Origin: Streptomyces fructofermentans
Lineage (GTDB): Bacteria > Actinomycetota > Actinomycetes > Streptomycetales > Streptomycetaceae
Direction of reading: 5' to 3'
NCBI RefSeq assembly: GCF_014651055.1
Contig: NZ_BMWD01000009.1
Location: 105,385-169,384 of the forward strand
Length of the DNA stretch: 64,000 nucleotides
Shown here: in pieces, positions 16,309 through 29,651 of the stretch
Layout: each line of letters starts with the position of its first letter
Numbering within the stretch: position 1 is the stretch's first letter
The notes under the pieces: generated by a model
What the model was told of the DNA's origin: nothing
The model's database searches: none
Seen by the model: the letters and a program-made list of their open reading frames with translations, nothing else
Position numbers and translations under genes: made by a program

Positions 16309-17517
16309 GTGGACCTGAACCGCTCCCCCGCCGACGAGGCGTTCCGCGCCGAGGCGCGGGCCTGGCTCGACGCGCACGTACCTGCCCGGCCCCTGCCGTC
16401 CCTGGAGACCGCGGACGGGTTCGCTGCCCACCGCGCGTGGGAGGCCGAACTGGCGGCGGACCGCTGGTCGGTGGTGTCCTGGCCGGCCGCCTACGGGGGA
16501 CGGGACTGCGGACTGCTGCGCTGGCTCGCCTTCGAGGAGGAGTACTACGCGGCCGGCGCCCCGGGCCGGGTCGGGCAGAACGGCATCGCCCTCCTCGCGC
16601 CGGCCCTCTTCGAGCACGGCACCGACGAGCAGCGCGCCCGGGTCCTGCCGCCCATGGCCCGCGGCGAGGTCGTCTGGGCGCAGGCCTGGTCCGAGCCGGA
16701 CGCCGGATCGGACCTGGCCGCCCTCAGGTCGAGGGCGGTGCGCACGGCCGGGGGCTGGCTGCTGAGCGGGCAGAAGACCTGGTCGTCGCGGGCCGCGTTC
16801 GCCGACCGCGCCTTCGGCCTGTTCCGCAGCCGGCCGGACACCGAGAAGCCCCACCAGGGCCTCACCTACCTGATGTTCGACCTGCGCGCGCCGGGCGTCA
16901 CGGTCCGGCCGATCGGCCGTCTCGACGGCAGGCCGGCCTTCGCCGAGATCTTCCTGGACGAGGTGTACGTGCCCGACGAGGACGTGGTCGGGGAGCCGGG
17001 GCAGGGCTGGCGGATCGCCATGTCGACAGCGGGCAACGAGCGCGGACTGACCCTGCGCTCCCCTGGCAGGTTCCTGGCGTCGGCCGACCGGCTGGCCGCG
17101 CTGTGGCGCGGGCGCGGGCGGGACCCGTACACGCGGGACCGGGTGGCCGACGCGCTGATCGGCGCCCGCGCCCACCAGTTGTTCACCTACGCCCACGCCT
17201 GCCGCGTCCTGGAGGGCGAACCGCTCGGTCCGGAGTCCAGCATGAACAAGGTCTTCTGGTCCGAGTTCGACATCGCCCTGCACGAGACGGCCCTCGACGT
17301 CCTCGCGGCGGCGGACGGCGGCGACGACGCGTGGGGCGGGGCGCGGGGCACGCCGGGGATGGCGCGGGAGGACGGTCAGGAGGCCGCGCGGGAGGAGGAC
17401 GCCTGGGACGAGGGGTACGTGTTCGCCCTGGCCGGCCCCCTTTACGCGGGCACGAACGAGATCCAGCGCGACATCATCGCCGAGCGCCTCCTCGGCCTGC
17501 CGAAGGGACGCCGCTGA
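16309..17517 (+). CDS. fadE30: Acyl-CoA dehydrogenase, FadE30-like
   Basis: The GTG at 16309 (VDLNRSPADEAFRAEARAW) is chosen over the GTG at 16303 because GAGGAGG at 16296-16302 leaves a normal 6-nt spacing only for the later one; 402 residues result. ACAD signatures: WSEPDAGSDLAAL (FAD/substrate loop), GQKTWSSRA, and AGPLYAGTNEIQRDIIAERLLGLP at the C-terminus. The common EGT glutamate is replaced by AGT. A low-complexity insert of about 25 residues rich in Gly/Asp/Glu (about 343-370) precedes that segment. FadE30 dehydrogenates the 5-hydroxy indane-carboxyl-CoA intermediate in the HIP pathway; assignment rests on cluster position. Confidence 0.82.
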   Translation: MDLNRSPADEAFRAEARAWLDAHVPARPLPSLETADGFAAHRAWEAELAADRWSVVSWPAAYGGRDCGLLRWLAFEEEYYAAGAPGRVGQNGIALLAPALFEHGTDEQRARVLPPMARGEVVWAQAWSEPDAGSDLAALRSRAVRTAGGWLLSGQKTWSSRAAFADRAFGLFRSRPDTEKPHQGLTYLMFDLRAPGVTVRPIGRLDGRPAFAEIFLDEVYVPDEDVVGEPGQGWRIAMSTAGNERGLTLRSPGRFLASADRLAALWRGRGRDPYTRDRVADALIGARAHQLFTYAHACRVLEGEPLGPESSMNKVFWSEFDIALHETALDVLAAADGGDDAWGGARGTPGMAREDGQEAAREEDAWDEGYVFALAGPLYAGTNEIQRDIIAERLLGLPKGRR

Positions 17518-18527
17518 TGCGCTTCCTGCTGGACGACGAGCAGCGCGCCTTCGCCCGCTCCCTGGACGCCCTGCTGACGGCGGCGGACACCCCGTCGGTC
17601 GTACGCTCCTGGGGCGCCGGGGACCACACGCCCGGCCGCGTGCTGTGGGCACGGCTCGCCGACGCGGGGGTCTTCGCTCTGGCGGTCCCCGAGGCGTACG
17701 GGGGTGTCGGGCCGCTGCCGGTGGAACTGGCTGTCGCCTTCGTCGAGTTGGGGCGGCACGCGGTGCCCGGTCCGCTGGCGGAGACCGTGGCGGCGGCCGC
17801 GCTGCTGACGGAGCCCGGCCCGGCGAAGCGGTTCCTGCCGGGGCTGGCCGCCGGGGAGTTGATCGCGACCCTCGCGCCGCGGGGCTCGTACGCGCTGGAC
17901 GCGGACGCGGCGGGGCTGCTGCTCACGGTCGGGGACGGTGAGCTGCGGCTGGCCGAGGGGCACGGCGCGGTGCGCGCGTCCCCGGACCCGGCGCGACGGT
18001 TCGGCCTGCCGGCGGCGGACGGGGAGCTGCTCGCCTCCGGCGTCGACCTCGCGCCGGCCGTCGGGGCGGCCCGCCTCGCGACCGCGGCGCAGGCGCTCGG
18101 CGTGGGCCTCGCGCTGCTCGACACGACGGTGGCGTACGTCGGGCGGCGCAGTCAGTTCGGGGTGCCGGTGGGCTCGTTCCAGGCGGTCAAGCACCGGCTG
18201 GCGGACGTGAGGATCGCGTTGGAGTTCGCCCGCCCGCTGGTCTTCGGCGCCGCGCTCACGATGGCCCCGGCGGATGTGGCCGCCGCCAAGGTGGCGGCGG
18301 GCGAGGCCGCGTACCTGGCGGCCCGGACGGCCCTCCAGTCGCACGGCGCGATCGGTTACACCGCGGAGTACGACCTGTCCCTGTGGCTGGCGAGGGCCCG
18401 TGCGCTGCGTACGGCCTGGGGCACCCCGGCCGAGTGCCGGGCCCTGGTCCTCGGCGAGGAGCGGGCCCTGGTCCACGCCGAGGAGCGGGCCGCGGGACCG
18501 CACACCGGCGTCACCCGTCCGCCGTGA
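17517..18527 (+). CDS. Second acyl-CoA dehydrogenase, FadE32/33-like short type
   Basis: The ATG overlaps the previous stop by one base (TGATG). 336 residues, shorter than standard ACADs and similar in size to the short FadE subunits of mycobacterial steroid clusters. Visible: PEAYGGVGPLPVELAVAFVELGRHAVPGPLAET in the N-domain, GRRSQFGVPVGSFQAVKHRLADV (conserved FAD-contact helix), and HGAIGYTAEYDLSLWLARA. The C-terminus extends into a hydrophilic tail. Tight coupling suggests it acts with the upstream FadE, possibly as an alpha2beta2 enzyme as known for other mycobacterial FadE pairs. That is inference. Confidence 0.82.
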   Translation: MRFLLDDEQRAFARSLDALLTAADTPSVVRSWGAGDHTPGRVLWARLADAGVFALAVPEAYGGVGPLPVELAVAFVELGRHAVPGPLAETVAAAALLTEPGPAKRFLPGLAAGELIATLAPRGSYALDADAAGLLLTVGDGELRLAEGHGAVRASPDPARRFGLPAADGELLASGVDLAPAVGAARLATAAQALGVGLALLDTTVAYVGRRSQFGVPVGSFQAVKHRLADVRIALEFARPLVFGAALTMAPADVAAAKVAAGEAAYLAARTALQSHGAIGYTAEYDLSLWLARARALRTAWGTPAECRALVLGEERALVHAEERAAGPHTGVTRPP

Positions 18528-18566
18528 GCCGGTGCGTCCGCGCCCGGCACGGCGGCCGGGCGGGGC

Positions 18567-19670
18567 CTATCCGGTGGTCCGCTCCCGCAGGGCGGGCAGC
18601 GCGAGAATGCGGCGTCTGGCGTCGGCGTCGGTCAACTCCAGCAGCGGGAGCACCAGTTCCCACAGGCCCTCCTTCTCGACGCCCTCGGCCAGCGCCTCCA
18701 GCTCGGCGTCCGTGAGGGCGCCCGCCGCCGTCGCGACCACCCGCCGCGCGGTCGCGGGCAGCACGCCCACCAGGGGCAGGAAGTCCGCCCACAGCCCGGT
18801 CGCGACGACGCCGCGCACGAGTCCGTCGAGCACCGCGGGTTCACGCAGCGAGGGCAGCGCGGCGACGGCCCGCAGTTCGTCCTCGCCGAGCACGGCCACG
18901 ATCGGCAGCAGCGACTCCCACAGGTCCTGCTCGGCGGTGGTGCGTACGAGGGAGTCGAGCCGGGCCTCGGGCTGGGCGGCGGTGAGGGAGGCGATCCTGA
19001 GCCGCTGTTCGCCGTCCACCGCGGAGGCGACGGCCATCGCCTCGGGCCACAGCCCCTCGTCGGCGGCGGACGCGACGACCGAGGCGAGCCGCTCGCTGTC
19101 CAGCAACCCGACGACGTGGCCCAGCCGTTCGGGATGGTCGGCGACGAATCCGGTGCGCAGCAGGGTCGCGTCGTCCAGTTCCGGCAGGACGCGGAGCAGC
19201 ACCGGGTCCGGAAGGTGCCCGACGAACCGGCCCATCGTGAGGTGGTCGCCGCGCGCGGCGAGGACGAGTGCCACGCGTACCACGACGTCGTCGTCCAGCC
19301 TGCGCACGATCCCGCCGATCCGCCTGGGGTCGACGTGGTGGCAGCACCGGGCCGTGAAGCCGGCCGGCAGCCGGCCGATGATGTCGGCGGCGCGGGCGGG
19401 TTCCAGCCGTCCGGCGAGCGCGCCGGACAGCCGCGGCCCGAGTGCCTTCTGCGCGATCGCCGCGGCGGCGCCGGCGGGCAGCAGCCGGGTCAGCGCGGCG
19501 ATGCGGTCGACCGTCCCGGGGACGTCGTCGAACAGTGCGGCGACGGCCCGTTCACGGAAGACCCGCACCTCGTCGGCCGGGAGTTCCCCGAGGAACGCCA
19601 GGTCACGGGGGTCGACGTCCAGCAGCCGGGCGAGCTTCAGCGCCTCGGCCCTGCCGCGCAGTGTGTCCAT
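18567..19670 (-). CDS. Hypothetical helical-repeat protein
   Basis: 367 residues made almost wholly of short amphipathic helices in repeats of about 30-40 residues that recur with a pattern such as LWESLLPIVAVLGEDELRAVAALPSL, LWADFLPLVGVLPATARRVVATAA and LWELVLPLLELTDADARRRILALPAL. This resembles a HEAT-like or MgtE-N-like solenoid, with no catalytic motif, signal peptide or membrane segment. Function unknown; a scaffolding or protein-binding role is the most that can be said. It ends 39 nt from the stop of the convergent acyl-CoA dehydrogenase gene. A small ORF 46 nt upstream may be co-transcribed. Confidence 0.75.
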   Translation of the reverse strand: MDTLRGRAEALKLARLLDVDPRDLAFLGELPADEVRVFRERAVAALFDDVPGTVDRIAALTRLLPAGAAAAIAQKALGPRLSGALAGRLEPARAADIIGRLPAGFTARCCHHVDPRRIGGIVRRLDDDVVVRVALVLAARGDHLTMGRFVGHLPDPVLLRVLPELDDATLLRTGFVADHPERLGHVVGLLDSERLASVVASAADEGLWPEAMAVASAVDGEQRLRIASLTAAQPEARLDSLVRTTAEQDLWESLLPIVAVLGEDELRAVAALPSLREPAVLDGLVRGVVATGLWADFLPLVGVLPATARRVVATAAGALTDAELEALAEGVEKEGLWELVLPLLELTDADARRRILALPALRERTTG

Positions 19671-19716
19671 GCGGACGCCCCCAAAGTCTGGTCCGACCGT
19701 TCCCTACGGAACCCGT

Positions 19717-19935
19717 CTACCGCTGGAGCATCCGTCCGACGGGTTCGCGGGCCAGGGCAGGTACCAGGGTGAGCGCGTCCTCGACCGCCTCGGCCAGCCC
19801 CGACAGCCGCCGCTCGCGGGCCCGGCGCAGCGCGTCCGCGAGCAGTGCGGCCCGCGCCCCGTCCAGGGAGCCGAAGGCCTCCGGCAGCGGGGCACGCAAC
19901 TCCGTCCGCAGCAGCGCGTGTTCCTCAGTGCCCAC
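19717..19935 (-). CDS. Small hypothetical protein (72 aa)
   Basis: A 72-residue helical protein (MGTEEHALLRTELRAPLPEA..) that ends 46 nt before the start of the helical-repeat protein on the same strand. Upstream of the ATG the minus strand reads GGGGAGGACCTGTGGGC, a good ribosome-binding site. No known domain recognised. Adjacency suggests it works with or is regulated with the downstream protein. Confidence 0.6.
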   Translation of the reverse strand: MGTEEHALLRTELRAPLPEAFGSLDGARAALLADALRRARERRLSGLAEAVEDALTLVPALAREPVGRMLQR

Positions 19936-20009
19936 AGGTCCTCCCCTGACTCCGCGGAACCCACACCCGATGCCGGACGGCAGTCGGGGCCGATCGTACT
20001 CTTTGCCAC

Positions 20010-20852
20010 ATGAAACGCGCCGGTCGTCTGCTGTTCGCCGCTGTCCCGCTCCTCGCGGTGACGGCCTACCTCCTCGTTCCGGCGGGGAAGGCCGAGAAGG
20101 CGGACGGTCCGTCCTCCGACGCTCGGGCGTCAGCGCCGGCCGGCTCCGGGGAGGGCGATCTGGCGTCGCCGGAGATGAAGGACCTGGCCCAGCGGATCGT
20201 GTCGAGTGCCGAGAACTCCAGCCTCGACTGGCGCGCCCAGTACGACTACATCGAGGACATCGACGACGGACGCGGCTACACCGCGGGCATCATCGGGTTC
20301 ACCACCGGGACGCACGATCTGCTCGTCCTGGTCGAGCGCTACACCGAGTCCCGTCCGGACAACGCGCTGGCACGCTTCCTGCCCGCGCTCCGCGAGGTCG
20401 ACGGCTCGGACTCGCACAAGGGTCTGGGCGCCGCGTTCACGGCGGCCTGGAAGGCGGAGGCGCGCACGGATGCCTTCCGCCGCGCCCAGGACTCCGAGCG
20501 CGACCGGGTCTACTTCGACCCGGCGGTGCGCGCGGCGAAGCGGGACGGGCTGGGCGCGCTCGGGCAGTTCATCTACTACGACGCGATGGTCATGCACGGT
20601 CCCGGTTCGGACCCCGGCTTCCACGGCATCAGGGCGCGCGCCGTGGCGGAGGCCGACACCCCGGCGGAGGGCGGCGACGAGAAGGCGTACCTCGACATCT
20701 TCCTCGACGTCCGCCGCGGCACGATGAAGTCCGAGAAGCGTGACACCACCCGCATCGACACGGCCCAGCGGCGGTTCCTGTACGACGGGAACCTGGCACT
20801 GGAGACCCCGCTGAGGTGGAAGGTCTACGGCACCCCGTACGAGCTGGACTAG
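20010..20852 (+). CDS. Secreted chitosanase, glycoside hydrolase family 46
   Basis: 280 residues. N-terminal membrane-targeting segment (KRAGRLLFAAVPLLAVTAYLLV) followed by a Ser/Ala/Gly linker and the GH46 domain from about 50. Catalytic residues by alignment from memory to the Streptomyces N174 enzyme: E68 in SSAENSSLDW and D86 in EDIDDGRGY. Other family segments are FTTGTHD, ERDRVYFDP and GQFIYYDAMVMHGPG. It endo-hydrolyses beta-1,4-glucosamine linkages of chitosan outside the cell. The signal peptide lacks a clear Ala-x-Ala site, so it may stay membrane-anchored. It is convergent with gltD. Confidence 0.93.
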   Translation: MKRAGRLLFAAVPLLAVTAYLLVPAGKAEKADGPSSDARASAPAGSGEGDLASPEMKDLAQRIVSSAENSSLDWRAQYDYIEDIDDGRGYTAGIIGFTTGTHDLLVLVERYTESRPDNALARFLPALREVDGSDSHKGLGAAFTAAWKAEARTDAFRRAQDSERDRVYFDPAVRAAKRDGLGALGQFIYYDAMVMHGPGSDPGFHGIRARAVAEADTPAEGGDEKAYLDIFLDVRRGTMKSEKRDTTRIDTAQRRFLYDGNLALETPLRWKVYGTPYELD

Positions 20853-21145
20853 GGCCGGCGCCCGGTTCGGGCCGCCCTGTGCCGACCGCGCGGGCGGCCT
20901 CGCGCCGCGGGCGTCCCCTCGGCACCGGCCGCCAGGGTTCCGCGGCTCCGCCGCCCGGGTTCCGCGGCTCCGCCGCCCGGGTTCCCCGCGCGGGCCCCGG
21001 GTGCCGTGCCCGAAGGCCCTGCCCCGCGCCCGTACGCGGACCGCCCCCGGACGCACCACGGCGCCTGCCGTCGTCCGGTCGGGGACAAAGCAGGCGCCGC
21101 GCTCAGTTCCGTACGCCGTTGTACGGGACGTCTTGGGGGGGGGCG
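20853..21145. terminator. Convergent intergenic region with 22-bp repeats and a 9-bp-stem hairpin
   Basis: Between chitosanase and gltD no gene is seen. A 22-bp unit (GGGTTCCGCGGCTCCGCCGC..) is repeated twice with a partial third copy at 20935-20985. GGCGCCTGC at 21060-21068 pairs perfectly with GCAGGCGCC at 21090-21098 (loop 21 nt), and CCGTAC/GTACGG form a second small hairpin at 21110-21127. These probably terminate both convergent transcripts. Confidence 0.65.
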
Positions 21146-22598
21146 TCAGACCGTCAGGGAGCGGTCCGTGGGACGGATCGGGGCCGGCAGGTCGCTCGCC
21201 CCGGTGAGGAAGCGGTCGACCCCGCGGGCGGCCGAGCGGCCCTCCGCGATGGCCCACACGATCAGCGACTGGCCCCGCCCGGCGTCACCGGCGACGAACA
21301 CGCCGGGGACGTTGGTCGCGAAGTCGGCGTCGCGGGCGACGTTGCCGCGCTCGTCGAGGTCCAGACCGAACTGGGAGACCAGGCCGTTCTCCTGGTCGGT
21401 GCCCGTGAAGCCCATGGCGAGCGTGACCAGTTGGGCGGGGATCTTGCGCTCCGTGCCCGGCTTCTGGTTCAGCCGGCCGTCGACGAACTCGACCTCCACG
21501 AGGTGCAGCCACTGCACATGGCCGTCCTCGTCGCCCTCGAAGTGGGTGGTGGAGACGGAGTAGACCCGCTCGCCGCCCTCCTCGTGCGCGGAGGTCACCT
21601 TGTAGAGCATGGGGAAGGTCGGCCAGGGCTGGCCCGGGTTCCGCTCCTCGCCCGGCTGGGGCATGATCTCCAGCTGCGTCACGGAGGCGGCGCCCTGGCG
21701 GTGTGCCGTGCCGACGCAGTCCGCGCCGGTGTCGCCGCCGCCGATCACGACGACGTGCTTGCCCTCGGCGGTGATCGGGGGCGCCACGAAGTCGCCCTCC
21801 TGCACCTTGTTGGCGAGCGGCAGGTACTCCATCGCGAAGTGGATGCCGGTCAGTTCGCGGCCCGGGACAGGCAGGTCGCGGGAGACGGTGGCACCCGCCG
21901 CGACGACCACGGCGTCGTAGCGCTTGCGCAGCTTGGCCGCGTCGATGTCCCGGCCGATCTCCACACCGGTACGGAACTTGGTGCCCTCCGCGCGCATCTG
22001 CTCGATGCGGCGGTTGATGTGGCGCTTCTCCATCTTGAACTCGGGGATGCCGTAGCGGAGCAGGCCGCCGATGCGGTCGGCGCGCTCGTACACCGCGACC
22101 GTGTGGCCGGCCCGGGTCAGCTGCTGCGCGGCCGCGAGGCCCGCGGGCCCGGAGCCGATGACGGCGACCGTCTTGCCCGACAGGCGCTCGGGGGCCTGGG
22201 CGGCGACGTCACCGCTGTCCCACGCCTTGTCGATGATGGAGACCTCGACGTTCTTGATGGTCACCGCGGGCTGGTTGATGCCGAGGACGCACGCCGACTC
22301 GCACGGAGCCGGGCACAGGCGGCCGGTGAACTCCGGGAAGTTGTTCGTGGCGTGCAGCCGCTCGGACGCGGCCTGCCAGTCCTCGCGGTACGCGTAGTCG
22401 TTCCACTCGGGGATGAGGTTCCCGAGCGGACAGCCGTTGTGGCAGAACGGGATGCCGCAGTCCATGCAGCGCGAGGCCTGCTTGGAGATGATCGGGAGCA
22501 GCGAACCGGGAACGTAGACCTCGTTCCAGTCCTTGAGGCGCTCCGTGACCGGGCGGGTCCTGGCGACCTCGCGGCCGTGGTTCAGAAAGCCCTTGGGA

Positions 22599-22606
<8 letters not shown>
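21146..22606 (-). CDS. gltD: Glutamate synthase, small (beta) subunit
   Basis: 486 residues, full length. N-terminal iron-sulfur domain with Cys clusters CMDCGIPFCHNGCPLGN and CPAPCESACVLG, then the FAD-binding dinucleotide fold (VIGSGPAGLAAAQ) and the NADPH fold (VVIGGGDTGADCVG), ending with the FAD-contact segment FVAGDAGRGQSLIVWAIAEGR. It passes electrons from NADPH to the large subunit for glutamate synthesis from glutamine and 2-oxoglutarate. The start overlaps the gltB end by 8 nt, so the two are coupled. Confidence 0.97.
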
Positions 22607-27212
<4,606 letters not shown>

Positions 27213-27284
27213 CGGCTCTCCCGTCGTCGTCGTGGCATATGCATGTGCCGAGGGACGACGTTGGCCCTCTGCTGAAGGTGCAAA

Positions 27285-27300
27285 ATTTCGTGCAGGTTAC
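27285..27300 (-). promoter_or_regulatory. Possible GlnR half-box in the gltB leader region
   Basis: Read on the gltB strand, GTAAC-N6-GAAAT matches the a-site/b-site pair of the GlnR consensus (gTnAc-N6-GaAAc) with one mismatch. Only one pair is seen; the second pair expected in strong GlnR boxes is not present at the right spacing. The rest of the 27213-27581 region holds no gene and is locally AT-rich around this site, as expected for a promoter. Confidence 0.4.
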
Positions 27301-27581
27301 ATGATGGGGCGGTCCTCGTGAACCGGATACCGTGTTCCAGCATGCGGACACCGCGGGTCGCGGCGGGGTGCCGCTCGTGGCGGCTGAACAGGGGACCTTT
27401 TCGGACAGATCCATGACCGTCGGTCCGACCGCGGCGCGCAACGTCGCGCACCGCCTCGTGCGCGGCAGTGGCGTCATTGCCCGCAGCGCTTACGGCTCAT
27501 GCCCGGTGTTCAAGGAATCGAAACCGCCGAGTAACAACTACTTATGCAGTCCCGTGCATAGGTGAGCGACCGACGGCTGGG

Positions 27582-28313
27582 TCATCCTACGGCCGATCCG
27601 ATCAGACCGCCGAGGGCGTACGTCACACCGGCCGCGGCGCCGCCGAGCGCGAGTTGCCGCAGCCCGCCGTACCACCACGTCCTGGCGGTCACCCGGGCCA
27701 CCACGGCGCCGCAGGCGAAGAGCCCGAGGAGCGCGAGCAGCACGGCGGGCCACAGGGCGCTCGCGCCGAGCAGGTAGGGCAGGACGGGGAGCATGGCCCC
27801 GAGGGCGAACGACCCGAAGCTGGAGACGGCGGCCACGCCCGGGGAGGGCAGGTCGCCGGGATCGATGCCCAGTTCCTCGCGGGCGTGGATCTCCAGCGCC
27901 TGCTCGGGGTCTGCGGACAGTTGCCGGGCCACCTCGCGGGCGAGGCCGGGCTCCACTCCGCGGGACCGGTACAGCTCCGCCAGCTCGCGCTCCTCGTCCT
28001 TCGGGTGCTTCCGCAACTCCCGCCGCTCGACGTCGAGTTCGGCTTCGACGAGTTCACGCTGCGAGGCGACGGAGGTGTACTCGCCGGCGGCCATGGAGAA
28101 GGCTCCGGCCGCCAGGCCCGCGAGCCCGGTCAGGACGACGGTCCGGTGGGAGACCTCGCCGCCCGCCACACCCGTCATCAGCGCGAGGTTGGAGACGAGG
28201 CCGTCCATCGCCCCGAACACGGCGGGCCGCAGCCATCCGCCGTTCACGTCGCGGTGGGTGTGGTTGTCGCGGTGCGCCTCGTGAAGCGTCGCCCCGGTCT
28301 CGATGACGGCCAT
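27582..28313 (-). CDS. VIT1/CCC1-family transporter (iron/manganese)
   Basis: The ATG at 28313 (MAVIETGATLHEAHRDNHTHRD) gives 243 residues. It has the family pattern: the first helix pair GAMDGLVSNLALMTGVAGG and GLAGLAAGAFSMAAGEYTSVASQRE, a cytosolic helical Glu-rich loop with metal-binding acidic residues (EAELDVERRELRKHPKDEERELAELY), then three further membrane helices at the C-terminus. The family moves Fe2+ or Mn2+ out of the cytosol in exchange for protons. It stands alone. The 255-nt upstream region has an AT-rich inverted repeat. Confidence 0.9.
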   Translation of the reverse strand: MAVIETGATLHEAHRDNHTHRDVNGGWLRPAVFGAMDGLVSNLALMTGVAGGEVSHRTVVLTGLAGLAAGAFSMAAGEYTSVASQRELVEAELDVERRELRKHPKDEERELAELYRSRGVEPGLAREVARQLSADPEQALEIHAREELGIDPGDLPSPGVAAVSSFGSFALGAMLPVLPYLLGASALWPAVLLALLGLFACGAVVARVTARTWWYGGLRQLALGGAAAGVTYALGGLIGSAVG

Positions 28314-28334
28314 GCCTGGATCCCCCAAGGAAGC

Positions 28335-28370
28335 TTGATTGGACAATTTCCACCTTTGGACAACAATCAA
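28335..28370. promoter_or_regulatory. AT-rich repeat block upstream of the VIT gene
   Basis: TTGATTG at 28335-28341 and its complement CAATCAA at 28364-28370 flank two direct repeats TTGGACAA (28339-28346 and 28356-28363) spaced 17 bp apart. The block stands out against the GC-rich background 22 nt upstream of the VIT ATG, between it and the divergent ADP-ribosylglycohydrolase gene. It may be an operator for a metal regulator. No regulator identity can be given. Confidence 0.45.
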
Positions 28371-28568
28371 AATACGCCGCGAATTTCGCCGCCGCCAGCA
28401 AGGAAGGCCGTACTTACCTGCGCTTTCGTCCTCCGTCGCTCATCCGTGGCGACCTGCGCGCAGATGTCGACCGGGTGACGATGGGGCCCGTGAGGCTCCG
28501 CCGGGCCGCTGCCGTGGGACAGATGCACAAAGGGTCCTTCTGGGACCCAGTGATGGAGAGGCACCGTC

Positions 28569-29651
28569 ATGGCTTCGATTGCCTGCGTTCCCTCGGTCCC
28601 CGCGCCCGGCGGCGCCGCCGATCTCCGTGAGCGGGCGCGCGGCGCGCTGCTGGGGCTCGCCGTGGGGGACGCGCTGGGGGCACCCGCCGAGAACATGAAG
28701 CCGTCCGAGATCCGCGCGCGCTGGGGACGCATCACCGGATACGTGGCCGAGCACCCCGCCGGTACGGACGACACGGAGTACGCGATCTTCTCAGGGCTGC
28801 TGCTCGCCCGGCACGGCTCGGCGCTCACCGTCGCCCATGTCGAGGCGGCCTGGCACCAGTGGATCGCCGACCGGGACGAGGGCCCGTTCCGCGGCGCCGG
28901 CTTCAGCGAGCGCGGCACCCTGGAGAATCTGCGCAGAGGGCTCGCCGCCCCCATCTCCGCCCAGCACCGGCACGCGTGGAGCGACGGCCTCGCCATGCGG
29001 GCGGCGCCCTTCGGCGTCTTCGCCGCGGGCCGCCCCGCGGAGGCGGCCCGCCTGGTCGCGATCGACGGCTCGGTGAGCCACGACGGCGAGGGCATCCTCG
29101 GCGGCCAGGCGGTCGCCGCCGGGGTCGCCGCCGCCATGGCGGGTGCCCCGCCGATCGTCGTGGTCGCCTCGGCCCTGGCCGTCATCCCCGAGGACTCCTG
29201 GACCGCCCGCTCGCTGCGCCGGGCCGTGGCCTGCGCCCACCGCGGCGAACGCGCGGTCCGGTCCGCCGTCGTCATCGGCGGCTACCCCTGGACGGACCTG
29301 GCCCCCGAAGCCGTGGCCCTCGCCTTCGGCGCGTACGCGGCCGCCGGGGGCGACTTCACCGAGGCGGTGCTCACCGCCGTGAACATGGGCCGGGACGCGG
29401 ACACCACGGCGGCGGTCGCGGGCGCGCTGGCAGGCGCCACCCGCGGGGTCTCCGCCGTACCCGCGCACTGGGCGGCCGCGATCGGCCCGGCCAGGGGCAG
29501 TTGCCTGCCCTCCATGCGGGGGCACCACGTCCTGGACGTGGCGGACCTCCTGACCCCGGACGAGGACGAGCCCGCCCGCGTCCACGACCCGCTGCCCCCC
29601 GACCCGGCCGCCTTCGTGCTCGCGGCCGACCGCGACGGGGCGACGTCATGA
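28569..29651 (+). CDS. ADP-ribosylglycohydrolase family protein 1
   Basis: 360 residues. DraG/ARH fold: GALLGLAVGDALGAP near the N-terminus, Mg-binding TDDTE at 66-70, and the C-terminal GRDADTTA at 274-281 with its two Asp ligands; all metal residues are intact. The family removes ADP-ribose from proteins or small molecules. It is the first of four related genes in a row with overlaps or small gaps, so they form one operon; its stop overlaps the next ATG (ATGA). Substrate unknown. Confidence 0.88.
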   Translation: MASIACVPSVPAPGGAADLRERARGALLGLAVGDALGAPAENMKPSEIRARWGRITGYVAEHPAGTDDTEYAIFSGLLLARHGSALTVAHVEAAWHQWIADRDEGPFRGAGFSERGTLENLRRGLAAPISAQHRHAWSDGLAMRAAPFGVFAAGRPAEAARLVAIDGSVSHDGEGILGGQAVAAGVAAAMAGAPPIVVVASALAVIPEDSWTARSLRRAVACAHRGERAVRSAVVIGGYPWTDLAPEAVALAFGAYAAAGGDFTEAVLTAVNMGRDADTTAAVAGALAGATRGVSAVPAHWAAAIGPARGSCLPSMRGHHVLDVADLLTPDEDEPARVHDPLPPDPAAFVLAADRDGATS

